Assembly (NCBI GenBank): GCA_002333205.1
Contig: DDAD01000162.1
Span: forward strand, 44,012 to 51,359
DNA length: 7,348 nt
Direction: 5' to 3'
DNA from: Pedobacter sp. UBA2067
GTDB lineage: Bacteria > Bacteroidota > Bacteroidia > Sphingobacteriales > Sphingobacteriaceae
Shown here: positions 1-5,645 of the stretch, piece by piece
Layout: each line of letters starts with the position of its first letter
How positions within the stretch are numbered: position 1 is the stretch's first letter
Translations under genes and position numbers: made by a program
The notes under the pieces: generated by a model
What the model was told of the DNA's origin: nothing
Seen by the model: the letters and a program-made list of their open reading frames with translations, nothing else
Database searches by the model: none

Positions 1-31
1 CAACAAGTACTAGAAACCAAACCATTAAGAT

Positions 32-1399
32 ATGAACATAAGTAAATTATTGATCCTTGCAGTTTTCTGTTACGCTGGAAGCTGTACAGCACAACAAAAG
101 CAATCCAGTGGTGGCTGGAAGAATTTATTCAACGGTAAGAATCTGGATGGCTGGGAACAGCTGAACGGGAAAGCTACCTATGAGGTTAAAGATGGAGAGA
201 TCATTGGAACGACTGTTCCTAAAGAGCCAAACTCCTTTCTGGCTACCAAGGAAAAGTATGGCGACTTTATTCTGGAGCTTGAATTGAAGGTAAACAATAA
301 CATGAACTCTGGCATACAGATCAGGAGTGAGAGCAAAGCGGATTACCAGAACTACCGCGTGCATGGCTATCAGGTTGAGGTGGATCCTTCGGAACGGGCC
401 TGGAGTGGTGGGATATATGATGAAGCCCGTCGTGGTTGGCTTTATCCTCTGGATATTAATCCAAAAGGGCAGAAAGCTTTCAAGCGTGACGCCTGGAATA
501 AGTACCGAATTGAGTGTATTGGCAATTCCATTCGCACCTGGATCAATGGCATTCCGACCGCAAATGTAGTGGACGATATGACGCCTTCAGGGTTCATCGC
601 CTTGCAGGTACATGGCATTTACGGTGATATGAAGCCGGGTATGCAGATCCGCTGGAAAAATATCCGTATACAAACAGACAATCTTAAACCATCGAAAATG
701 GATGACATATTTGTAGTGAACATGGTGCCGAATGATCTATCTGCACAGGAAAAGCAGGAAGGTTACCAGCTATTATGGGATGGAAAAACATCAAAAGGCT
801 GGGTGAGTGCAAGGAATGGTACAAGCTTCCCGGAAAATGGCTGGACCATCTCGGATGGTGAGCTGAATGTACAGGAAGCAAATGGCCAGGAGTCTACCAA
901 TGGCGGAGACATCATCACCGAAAAGCAGTACAAAGCATTTGAGTTGAAGTTTGACTTCAAATTAACTGAAGGTGCAAACAGCGGTGTGAAGTACTTCGTG
1001 ACGCTTGCAGAAAAAACAAAGGGATCTGCCATCGGCCTGGAATACCAGATTCTGGATGATGAACGCCATCCTGATGCGAAAATGGGCAGAGATGGAAACC
1101 GTACGCTGGCATCGTTATACGATCTGATCACCAGCAAGAAAATTAACAATGCGAAGCGAAAAATTGGAGAGTGGAACCGCGGATTGGTGCGTGTTTATCC
1201 AGATAACCGCGTTGAACATTGGTTGAATGGCTTTAAAGTGCTGGAATACAAACGTGGTTCGGAAGAGTTTAAATCCTTGGTACAGATCAGCAAGTATAAG
1301 GATTGGAAAGATTTTGGCCAGGCAGCGCAAGGACATATCCTGCTTCAGGACCATGGAAACAAGGTTTCCTTTAGAAGCATAAAGATCAAAGAATTGTAA
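32..1399 (+). CDS. Exported protein with two tandem DUF1080 (3-keto-disaccharide hydrolase-type) domains
   Basis: The 455-residue product has a cleavable N-terminal signal of about 20 residues. C18, preceded by Ala-Gly-Ser, could be a lipobox cysteine, while Cys-Thr-Ala before Q21 could be a type I cleavage site, so lipoprotein and periplasmic forms are both possible. Two DUF1080 jelly-roll domains follow. The first spans about residues 28-217, opening with WKNLFNGKNLDGW and containing the family-like segment NSGIQIRS. The second spans about 244-455, opening with YQLLWDGKTSKGW and containing the parallel segment NSGVKYF. The fold is lectin/glucanase-like, and some family members hydrolyse 3-keto-glycosides; substrate and activity here are not shown by the sequence. 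ATG at 32 is the only start that preserves the signal peptide; no clear Shine-Dalgarno precedes it. A strong hairpin follows the TAA stop, so this is probably the last gene of an upstream transcription unit and not part of the ebo operon. Function beyond the fold is inferred. Confidence 0.93.
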   Translation: MNISKLLILAVFCYAGSCTAQQKQSSGGWKNLFNGKNLDGWEQLNGKATYEVKDGEIIGTTVPKEPNSFLATKEKYGDFILELELKVNNNMNSGIQIRSESKADYQNYRVHGYQVEVDPSERAWSGGIYDEARRGWLYPLDINPKGQKAFKRDAWNKYRIECIGNSIRTWINGIPTANVVDDMTPSGFIALQVHGIYGDMKPGMQIRWKNIRIQTDNLKPSKMDDIFVVNMVPNDLSAQEKQEGYQLLWDGKTSKGWVSARNGTSFPENGWTISDGELNVQEANGQESTNGGDIITEKQYKAFELKFDFKLTEGANSGVKYFVTLAEKTKGSAIGLEYQILDDERHPDAKMGRDGNRTLASLYDLITSKKINNAKRKIGEWNRGLVRVYPDNRVEHWLNGFKVLEYKRGSEEFKSLVQISKYKDWKDFGQAAQGHILLQDHGNKVSFRSIKIKEL

Positions 1400-1406
1400 G
1401 TCTATC

Positions 1407-1434
1407 AAAGCCCGGTCTGTATTGCCCGGGCTTT
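1407..1434 (+). terminator. Likely intrinsic terminator after the DUF1080 gene
   Basis: A perfect 9-bp inverted repeat, AAAGCCCGG at 1407-1415 and CCGGGCTTT at 1426-1434, encloses a 10-nt loop. It begins 7 nt after the TAA stop. A TTT closes the 3' arm, and an interrupted T-rich stretch (TATATTCTTTTGTT) follows up to 1450. The A-rich start of the left arm and T-rich end of the right arm could also let it act in the reverse direction, though no convergent gene is present. It cleanly divides the DUF1080 gene from the TMEM220/ebo run. Confidence 0.8.
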
Positions 1435-1510
1435 AGTATATTCTTTTGTTACAAAAATTAGAACCAGATCTGTCGAATAATTGGTTAATTGGGTTTAGAA
1501 AACCAAATAT
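1435..1510 (+). promoter_or_regulatory. Probable promoter/leader region of the TMEM220-ebo operon
   Basis: This is the only intergenic space upstream of the seven-gene run that is large enough for a promoter, and it is AT-rich. I searched it by eye for the Bacteroidota-type elements (TTTG near -33 and TAnnTTTG near -7). TTTG occurs at 1445-1448, but no well-spaced TAnnTTTG follows, so no precise promoter is called. Two local structures are visible. One is a tandem repeat, AATTGGTT at 1479-1486 followed by AATTGGGTT at 1487-1495. The other is an imperfect palindrome at 1488-1508 that ends two bases before the ATG at 1511. No convincing Shine-Dalgarno is present. The promoter role rests on position only. 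Confidence 0.45.
1488..1508 (+). repeat. Imperfect palindrome/hairpin immediately upstream of the first operon start codon
   Basis: The arms are ATT-G-GGTTT (1488-1496) and AAACC-A-AAT (1500-1508), with a 3-nt AGA loop. Eight of nine positions can pair, and the single G/A mismatch is at 1491/1505. It sits over the translation initiation region of the gene starting at 1511. It could be a transcription-factor half-site pair or a hairpin limiting ribosome access. Much of it is A/T pairs and a repeat this short can arise by chance, so a role is unproven. Confidence 0.35.
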
Positions 1511-1882
1511 ATGCTGCTGACGATTCTGAACGCGTTTTTCTGCATCTCTTTCATTGGCTTCGCTTATGTGAATTTGAATGATGGAGATTCCTGGCTGTGG
1601 GTGCCAATCTACCTGGTTGCGGCAGGCTTATGTGGCCTGGCTGCGTTCAACCTTTTCTACCCCATCATCTATATCATTGCAGTTTCCTTTTACCTGATCT
1701 ATGCAGCCCGCTTGTTTTTCAGTAAAGACGGGGTGTTGGATTGGATTAAGGTTTATGGACGGCCCAGCCTTGTAGAAAGTATGCAGGCAACGAAGCCTTA
1801 CATCGAGAAAGCCCGGGAATTTTTCGGGTTGTTGATCATCAGTGCCGCACTTGGTATGAATTATTTCATCACCATGATTTAG
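1511..1882 (+). CDS. Small integral membrane protein, TMEM220 family
   Basis: The 123-residue protein has about four hydrophobic segments at roughly residues 3-20, 30-50, 51-70 and 104-122, with a polar, charged stretch at about 71-102. The segment YVNLNDGDSWLWVPIYL (residues 19-35) and the late EKAREFFGLLI motif (99-109) resemble the family signature I recall for bacterial TMEM220-like proteins (aromatic-x-Asn-Asp-x-Asp-x-W-x-W-x-P-x-Y, and Glu-Phe-x-Gly-Leu-Leu). The length also matches bacterial members. The biochemical function of TMEM220 proteins is unknown. The gene is first in the run after the terminator and its stop lies only 7 nt before eboA, so it is almost certainly cotranscribed with eboA-F. 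That suggests, but does not show, a part in the same membrane-associated process. ATG 1511 is the first available start and leaves no room for an upstream one after the hairpin region. Family assignment is from recalled motifs, not a profile search. Confidence 0.82.
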   Translation: MLLTILNAFFCISFIGFAYVNLNDGDSWLWVPIYLVAAGLCGLAAFNLFYPIIYIIAVSFYLIYAARLFFSKDGVLDWIKVYGRPSLVESMQATKPYIEKAREFFGLLIISAALGMNYFITMI

Positions 1883-1886
1883 GAAG
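1881..1886 (+). promoter_or_regulatory. Shine-Dalgarno-like site for eboA
   Basis: AGGAAG overlaps the TAG stop of the TMEM220-type gene and lies 3 nt upstream of the eboA ATG at 1890. It is the clearest purine-rich ribosome-binding match in the operon, although the spacing is shorter than ideal. Its overlap with the preceding stop codon would favour translational coupling of the two genes. Confidence 0.4.
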
Positions 1887-1889
1887 AAT

Positions 1890-2576
1890 ATGAATAGGGA
1901 AACGATAGAAGAAGTTGAAAGCCAGTTTACCTACCTGCTGGAAACCAGATTAAGACCCGATGGATATGCCTGGCTTACTGCAAAGGCAGCTGAAATACAA
2001 TCCACAGGTGATTTAAAGCAGCTTAATAAGGCTTTTGCTCAGGTTCCACGGTATGCAAGCAAGGATTTACTTGGCTGGAAAGATAAAGCCATACAGGATT
2101 TGAAGATGCTCATTCCCGGGTATGACTTAACCGACTGGACCGTAGAAACGTTCTGTCGTGTATGGTTATTGCGGCAACTGCCTTCAGGTGATCAGGATGC
2201 TTATGTTAAAAGTATAAATGCATTGTTTGTAGGTGCCGAATTCCATGAATTGGTTGCGCTTTATAAAGCTTTTCCGGTGCTTCAATATCCTGCACAATGG
2301 GTAAGCCGGTGTGAGGAAGGTATTCGAAGTAATATCGGCAATGTGCTGGAAGCCATCATGTATCACAATCCTTTTCCGGCCACCTACTTATCTGAACCGG
2401 CATGGAACCAGATGATTTTGAAAGCTTTCTTTACCGATAAAGATGTGACGAAGATATATGGATTGCAGCAGCGTGTAAATCCGGCACTTCGAGCAACCCT
2501 GGCGGACTATGTGCAGGAACGTCTGGCAGCAGGCCGGAGCGTTAATCCGGAGATTTATAAACTAATGGAATTATAG
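1890..2576 (+). CDS. eboA: EboA domain protein, first core gene of the ebo cluster
   Basis: The 228-residue product is a soluble, largely helical protein with no signal peptide or membrane segment. The C-terminal half carries the EboA signature: N148-x-x-N151-V-x-E154, then H159-N160-P161-x-P163, A-W172-N173-Q174-M175, LKAFF (177-181), I-x-G191-L192-x-x-R195-x-N197-P198, and D206-Y207-x-x-E210-R211-x-A-A-G215-R216 near the end. The N-terminal half is much less conserved in appearance. No enzymatic family is recognisable, and EboA proteins have no established biochemical activity. The order EboA, TatD-like, UbiA-like, DHQS-like, EboE, phosphatase confirms the identification independently. ATG 1890 follows an AGGAAG site that overlaps the previous stop; eboB begins 14 nt after the TAG. 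It may be a structural or substrate-binding partner of the other Ebo proteins, which is inference. Confidence 0.93.
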   Translation: MNRETIEEVESQFTYLLETRLRPDGYAWLTAKAAEIQSTGDLKQLNKAFAQVPRYASKDLLGWKDKAIQDLKMLIPGYDLTDWTVETFCRVWLLRQLPSGDQDAYVKSINALFVGAEFHELVALYKAFPVLQYPAQWVSRCEEGIRSNIGNVLEAIMYHNPFPATYLSEPAWNQMILKAFFTDKDVTKIYGLQQRVNPALRATLADYVQERLAAGRSVNPEIYKLMEL

Positions 2577-2590
2577 AACGAGCAAGCGAT

Positions 2591-3577
2591 ATGTGTTGCA
2601 ATAACAATTTGAATGAACGAAATCAGGGTACAAGAACGCACACGCAACTTGACCTTAGTGACATCTCCGGCATGCGGTTTTTTGATCCGCATGTGCATAT
2701 GACATCACGCACCACAGATGACTATCAGGCTATGGCTGATGCTGGCATTGTGGCGCTTATTGAACCAGCCTTCTGGCTGGGGCAGCCCAGAACTGGTCTG
2801 GACAGCTTCCGTGATTACTACAGCAGTTTGATTGGCTGGGAACGTTTTCGCTCCTCGCAGTTCGGTATCAAGCATTACTGCACCATAGGGTTAAACTCCC
2901 GGGAAGCGAATAATGAAGCATTAGCAGAGCAGGTGATGGAACTACTACCATCCTTTGTTTACAAGGAAGGGGTAGTTGGTATAGGAGAGATTGGCTTTGA
3001 TGACCAGACGGCAGCTGAAGAAAAGTACTTCCGCCTGCAGCTGGAGCTGGCAAAGGAAGCGGGATTACCGGTGCAGGTGCACACGCCACACCGCGATAAA
3101 AAGAAAGGCACCAGCAGAAGCATGGATATTGCGCTGGAACACGGCCTTTCACCAGCTTCCATTATTATAGATCATAACAATGAAGAAACTGTGAAGGAAG
3201 TGCTGGACCGTGGGTTTTGGGCCGCATTTACGATATATCCCTTCACCAAGATGGGCAATGAGCGGATGGTAGAAATTTTGAAGCAATACGGTGCAGAGCG
3301 GATTATGATCAACTCCGCAGCCGATTGGGGCATCAGTGATCCTTTGGCGGTGCCCAAGTCGGCAGCTTTAATGAAGCGCAGTGGTATTTCGCTGCAGGAC
3401 ATTGAACTGGTGACCTACCGTAATGCAATTACCGCCTTTGGGCAAAGTGGCCAGATCAATGAAAAAGAGTTTGAGCAGATTCAAGCGGTAGATCAGGCAC
3501 AGAAATTTGAAAGCAACTCCATATTGCGCGGAGGACAACAGCCGCGAATAGATAAAAACAACATCATCATAACCTAA
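2591..3577 (+). CDS. eboB: TatD-family metal-dependent hydrolase EboB
   Basis: This is an amidohydrolase-fold TIM barrel of the TatD type. The full metal-ligand set is visible: D32-P-H34-x-H36 on strand 1, E58 in IEPAFW, E133 in GIGEIGFD, H164 in VQVHTPH, H195 in IIDHNN and D245 in NSAADWG. TatD proteins are Mg/Zn-dependent nucleases or phosphohydrolases, but the Ebo branch has no known substrate. Its motifs MTSRTTDDYQAM (37-48) and FWLGQPRTG (61-69) differ from DNase-type TatD. The protein is 328 residues from ATG 2591. The homologous part starts at M28 (ATG 2672), so residues 1-27, polar with two cysteines, may be untranslated. The 2591 start keeps the gap to eboA at 14 nt; the 2672 start would leave 95 nt. 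Neither has a strong ribosome-binding site, so the start is unresolved. A polar tail of about 30 residues follows the barrel. No signal peptide is seen, so it is probably cytoplasmic. Confidence 0.92.
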   Translation: MCCNNNLNERNQGTRTHTQLDLSDISGMRFFDPHVHMTSRTTDDYQAMADAGIVALIEPAFWLGQPRTGLDSFRDYYSSLIGWERFRSSQFGIKHYCTIGLNSREANNEALAEQVMELLPSFVYKEGVVGIGEIGFDDQTAAEEKYFRLQLELAKEAGLPVQVHTPHRDKKKGTSRSMDIALEHGLSPASIIIDHNNEETVKEVLDRGFWAAFTIYPFTKMGNERMVEILKQYGAERIMINSAADWGISDPLAVPKSAALMKRSGISLQDIELVTYRNAITAFGQSGQINEKEFEQIQAVDQAQKFESNSILRGGQQPRIDKNNIIIT

Positions 3578-3582
3578 CAGCT

Positions 3583-4461
3583 ATGACGAAAGCAATGGGA
3601 TTTATCAGGTTAATGCGACTGGCAAACGTTGTTACGGCAGTAGCCGACGTGCTTGCCGGAATTGCCATTTCGGGCTATTTCACCAGCTCGGAAGATTATT
3701 TACCAGTGCTCTTGCTGTGTATTTCCACCATTGGACTCTATAGCGGCGGCATCATCTTCAATGATGTTTTCGATGCGGGCTTAGATGCCATTGAACGGCC
3801 GGAACGTCTCATTCCTAGTGGCATGATCTCCCTGGCCGAAGCAACTGCTTTTGGAACGCTATTTTTCGGGATTGGTGTTGGCGCTGCAGCGCTCTTTCAG
3901 ACAGAATCGCTGGTGATTGCCATATTGATCGTCCTGGCCTGTCTGACCTATAATCGCTGGGCAAAACATTATACCGTGTGGGGGCCGATAAATATGGGGC
4001 TATGCAGGGGCCTGAACTTAATGCTGGGCATGAGTATCCTAACCCATGAAATTGAAAACTGGTGGTTTTTAGGGCTTATTCCGCTGATTTACATCGCTTC
4101 CATAACCATCATCAGCAGGGGCGAGGTGCATGGAGGAAATCGAAAAATGCTGCGGATTGCGGCGGTATTATATGCCGTGGTGATCATCAGTATCCTCGCG
4201 GTTTCTGCTTCCATGCAAAATATTGAGCTTACGCTGATTTTCCTTATTCCTTTTATGCTGATGATCTTCAAGCCATTGTTAGTGGCCTTTAAGCTACCCA
4301 GCGCAGAGAATATCGGCAAAGCGGTTAAAGCAGGGGTCATTGCTTTGATCTTACTCAATGCCTCTTGGGCCGGAGCCTTTGGCATCTGGCAGCTGGCCTT
4401 ATTCATCGTTATTCTATTACCACTCTCCATGTGGCTGAGCAAATCTTTTGCGGTCACTTAG
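3583..4461 (+). CDS. eboC: UbiA-like membrane prenyltransferase EboC
   Basis: The 292-residue protein is very hydrophobic, with roughly eight to nine membrane helices, as in the UbiA superfamily. The first prenyl-diphosphate-binding motif is intact: N60-D61-x-x-D64-x-x-x-D68, followed by E71-R-P-E-R75 and I-P-S79-G. Further conserved-looking stretches are YNRWAKH (123-129), GPINMGLCRGLNLMLGMS (134-151) and SRGEVHGG (178-185). The last lies where canonical UbiA enzymes have their second Asp-rich motif and has no Asp. UbiA enzymes transfer an isoprenoid chain from its diphosphate onto an acceptor at the membrane. The acceptor for EboC is unknown and the altered second motif leaves catalysis open. 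ATG 3583 lies 5 nt after the eboB stop, and the RLMRLANVVTAVADVLAG start fits the family N-terminus. eboD begins 11 nt downstream. In the Ebo system it is the obvious membrane-embedded enzyme. Confidence 0.93.
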   Translation: MTKAMGFIRLMRLANVVTAVADVLAGIAISGYFTSSEDYLPVLLLCISTIGLYSGGIIFNDVFDAGLDAIERPERLIPSGMISLAEATAFGTLFFGIGVGAAALFQTESLVIAILIVLACLTYNRWAKHYTVWGPINMGLCRGLNLMLGMSILTHEIENWWFLGLIPLIYIASITIISRGEVHGGNRKMLRIAAVLYAVVIISILAVSASMQNIELTLIFLIPFMLMIFKPLLVAFKLPSAENIGKAVKAGVIALILLNASWAGAFGIWQLALFIVILLPLSMWLSKSFAVT

Positions 4462-4472
4462 TACCCTTTATC

Positions 4473-5645
4473 ATGAATTATCTAGAACAATCTTTCCGCA
4501 TACAATTCGAATACAAGGTATATTTTACAGCGTCGCTGTTTGATACGGATAACCTTACACTGGCGAACTTCTTTAAATTACATTCCCCAGCCCCGGAAAA
4601 AAAGATCCTCTTTGTGCTGGATGCAGGTCTGCTTGACGTTAATCCCGCGCTTGAAACAGCGATTACTGCTTATTTCCAGGTCCATCAGGAGGTGCAGCTG
4701 GTAACATCCTTTGTGGTTGTACCCGGGGGTGAGGCCGCCAAGAATGACCCTAAGGTTTTAGAGCGTATTATTGATGCTGTAAATACCGAAGGTATCGACC
4801 GCCACAGCTATATCGCAGCCGTTGGCGGCGGGGCGGTGCTGGACCTGGTCGGCTACGCTGCTGCAGTGGCACACCGTGGCATACGGCACATCCGTATCCC
4901 GACGACGGTGCTTTCACAGAACGACTCGGGCATAGGCGTTAAAAATGGTATAAACTACAAGGGCAAGAAGAACTTTCTCGGGACTTTTGCGCCACCTGCG
5001 GCCGTATTTAATGACAAGCAGTTCCTGCTGACGCTGAATAACCGCGACTTCCGCTCTGGTATTGCAGAGGCGATAAAGGTCGCATTGATTAAGGATGCGG
5101 ATTTCTTCTATTGGATGGAGGAGCATGCGCAATTGCTGCTGAATCGCGATCCAGATCATATGGATTACCTCATCAAGCGCTGCGCGCAGCTCCATATGGA
5201 GCATATTGCCGGGGCAGATCCTTTTGAATTAGGTTCTTCAAGGCCACTTGATTTTGGGCATTGGTCGGCACACAAGCTGGAACAGCTTAGCCACTTTAGC
5301 ATTACACATGGCGAAGCGGTGGCAATGGGTATGGCCCTGGATAGTACCTATTCCCTACATGCAGGTGTGCTGTCGGAAGAAAAACTACAACGAATCTTGA
5401 ACTTGCTGTCCATGTTCTTTGATATCACCCATCCGCTTATCCGAATTACCGATCTTAAAGCACCCATTTTGGAGGGCTTACAGGAATTCCGGGAACATCT
5501 TGGAGGGAGGTTATGCATCACCTTACTTCGCGATATTGGTGTTGGATTCGAGGTGAGTGAGATGGATCCGCATACGCTGTTGCAAGCCAGTCAATATATT
5601 CTGCAGTTCAAAATGTTCCAGTATAAAACGAATACTTTTCATTGA
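4473..5645 (+). CDS. eboD: 3-Dehydroquinate synthase-like protein EboD
   Basis: The 390-residue protein belongs to the dehydroquinate synthase/sugar-phosphate cyclase superfamily. Visible motifs are P84-GGEAAK90, the NAD-binding GGGAVLD (118-124), HRGIRHIRIPTTVL (134-147), D151-S-G-I-G-V-K157-N-G-x-N161, G196-I-A-E199-A-I-K202, G262-H263-W-S-A-H267 and H279-G-E281-A-V. E199, H263 and H279 match the metal ligands of AroB. Linker segments such as NFLGTFAPP and DPFELGSSRPLDFGHW are those of the Ebo branch rather than housekeeping AroB. The expected reaction type is NAD- and metal-dependent cyclisation of a sugar phosphate; the true substrate is unknown. I chose ATG 4473 because MNYLEQSFRIQF is the natural family start and it lies 11 nt after eboC. 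An in-frame ATG at 4365 would run 36 codons into eboC and is unlikely. The TGA stop shares its A with the eboE start codon. Confidence 0.94.
   Translation: MNYLEQSFRIQFEYKVYFTASLFDTDNLTLANFFKLHSPAPEKKILFVLDAGLLDVNPALETAITAYFQVHQEVQLVTSFVVVPGGEAAKNDPKVLERIIDAVNTEGIDRHSYIAAVGGGAVLDLVGYAAAVAHRGIRHIRIPTTVLSQNDSGIGVKNGINYKGKKNFLGTFAPPAAVFNDKQFLLTLNNRDFRSGIAEAIKVALIKDADFFYWMEEHAQLLLNRDPDHMDYLIKRCAQLHMEHIAGADPFELGSSRPLDFGHWSAHKLEQLSHFSITHGEAVAMGMALDSTYSLHAGVLSEEKLQRILNLLSMFFDITHPLIRITDLKAPILEGLQEFREHLGGRLCITLLRDIGVGFEVSEMDPHTLLQASQYILQFKMFQYKTNTFH

Noticed and set aside
1..45. Possible 3' tail of an upstream gene overlapping the DUF1080 start. The frame from base 1 ends at TAA 43-45, the frame from base 3 ends at TGA 33-35 (an ATGA overlap), and the frame from base 2 ends at TAG 11-13.
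   Set aside because: Only 3-14 codons are visible in any frame, too little to choose between them or to recognise a family.
763..1149. 128-codon minus-strand open frame inside the DUF1080 gene
   Set aside because: It lies wholly antisense to a well-supported coding sequence, has low-complexity composition and no domain features.
1435..1510. A specific -33/-7 Bacteroidota promoter
   Set aside because: TTTG at 1445-1448 has no TAnnTTTG at proper spacing, so only a general regulatory region is annotated.
4089..4457. 122-codon minus-strand open frame inside eboC
   Set aside because: It is antisense to eboC. Hydrophobic-rich genes often leave long open antisense frames, and no motif supports it.
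4365..4472. Longer start for eboD at ATG 4365
   Set aside because: It would overlap the eboC coding sequence by 97 nt and add residues unlike the family. The M at 4473 gives the natural EboD N-terminus and a normal 11-nt gap.
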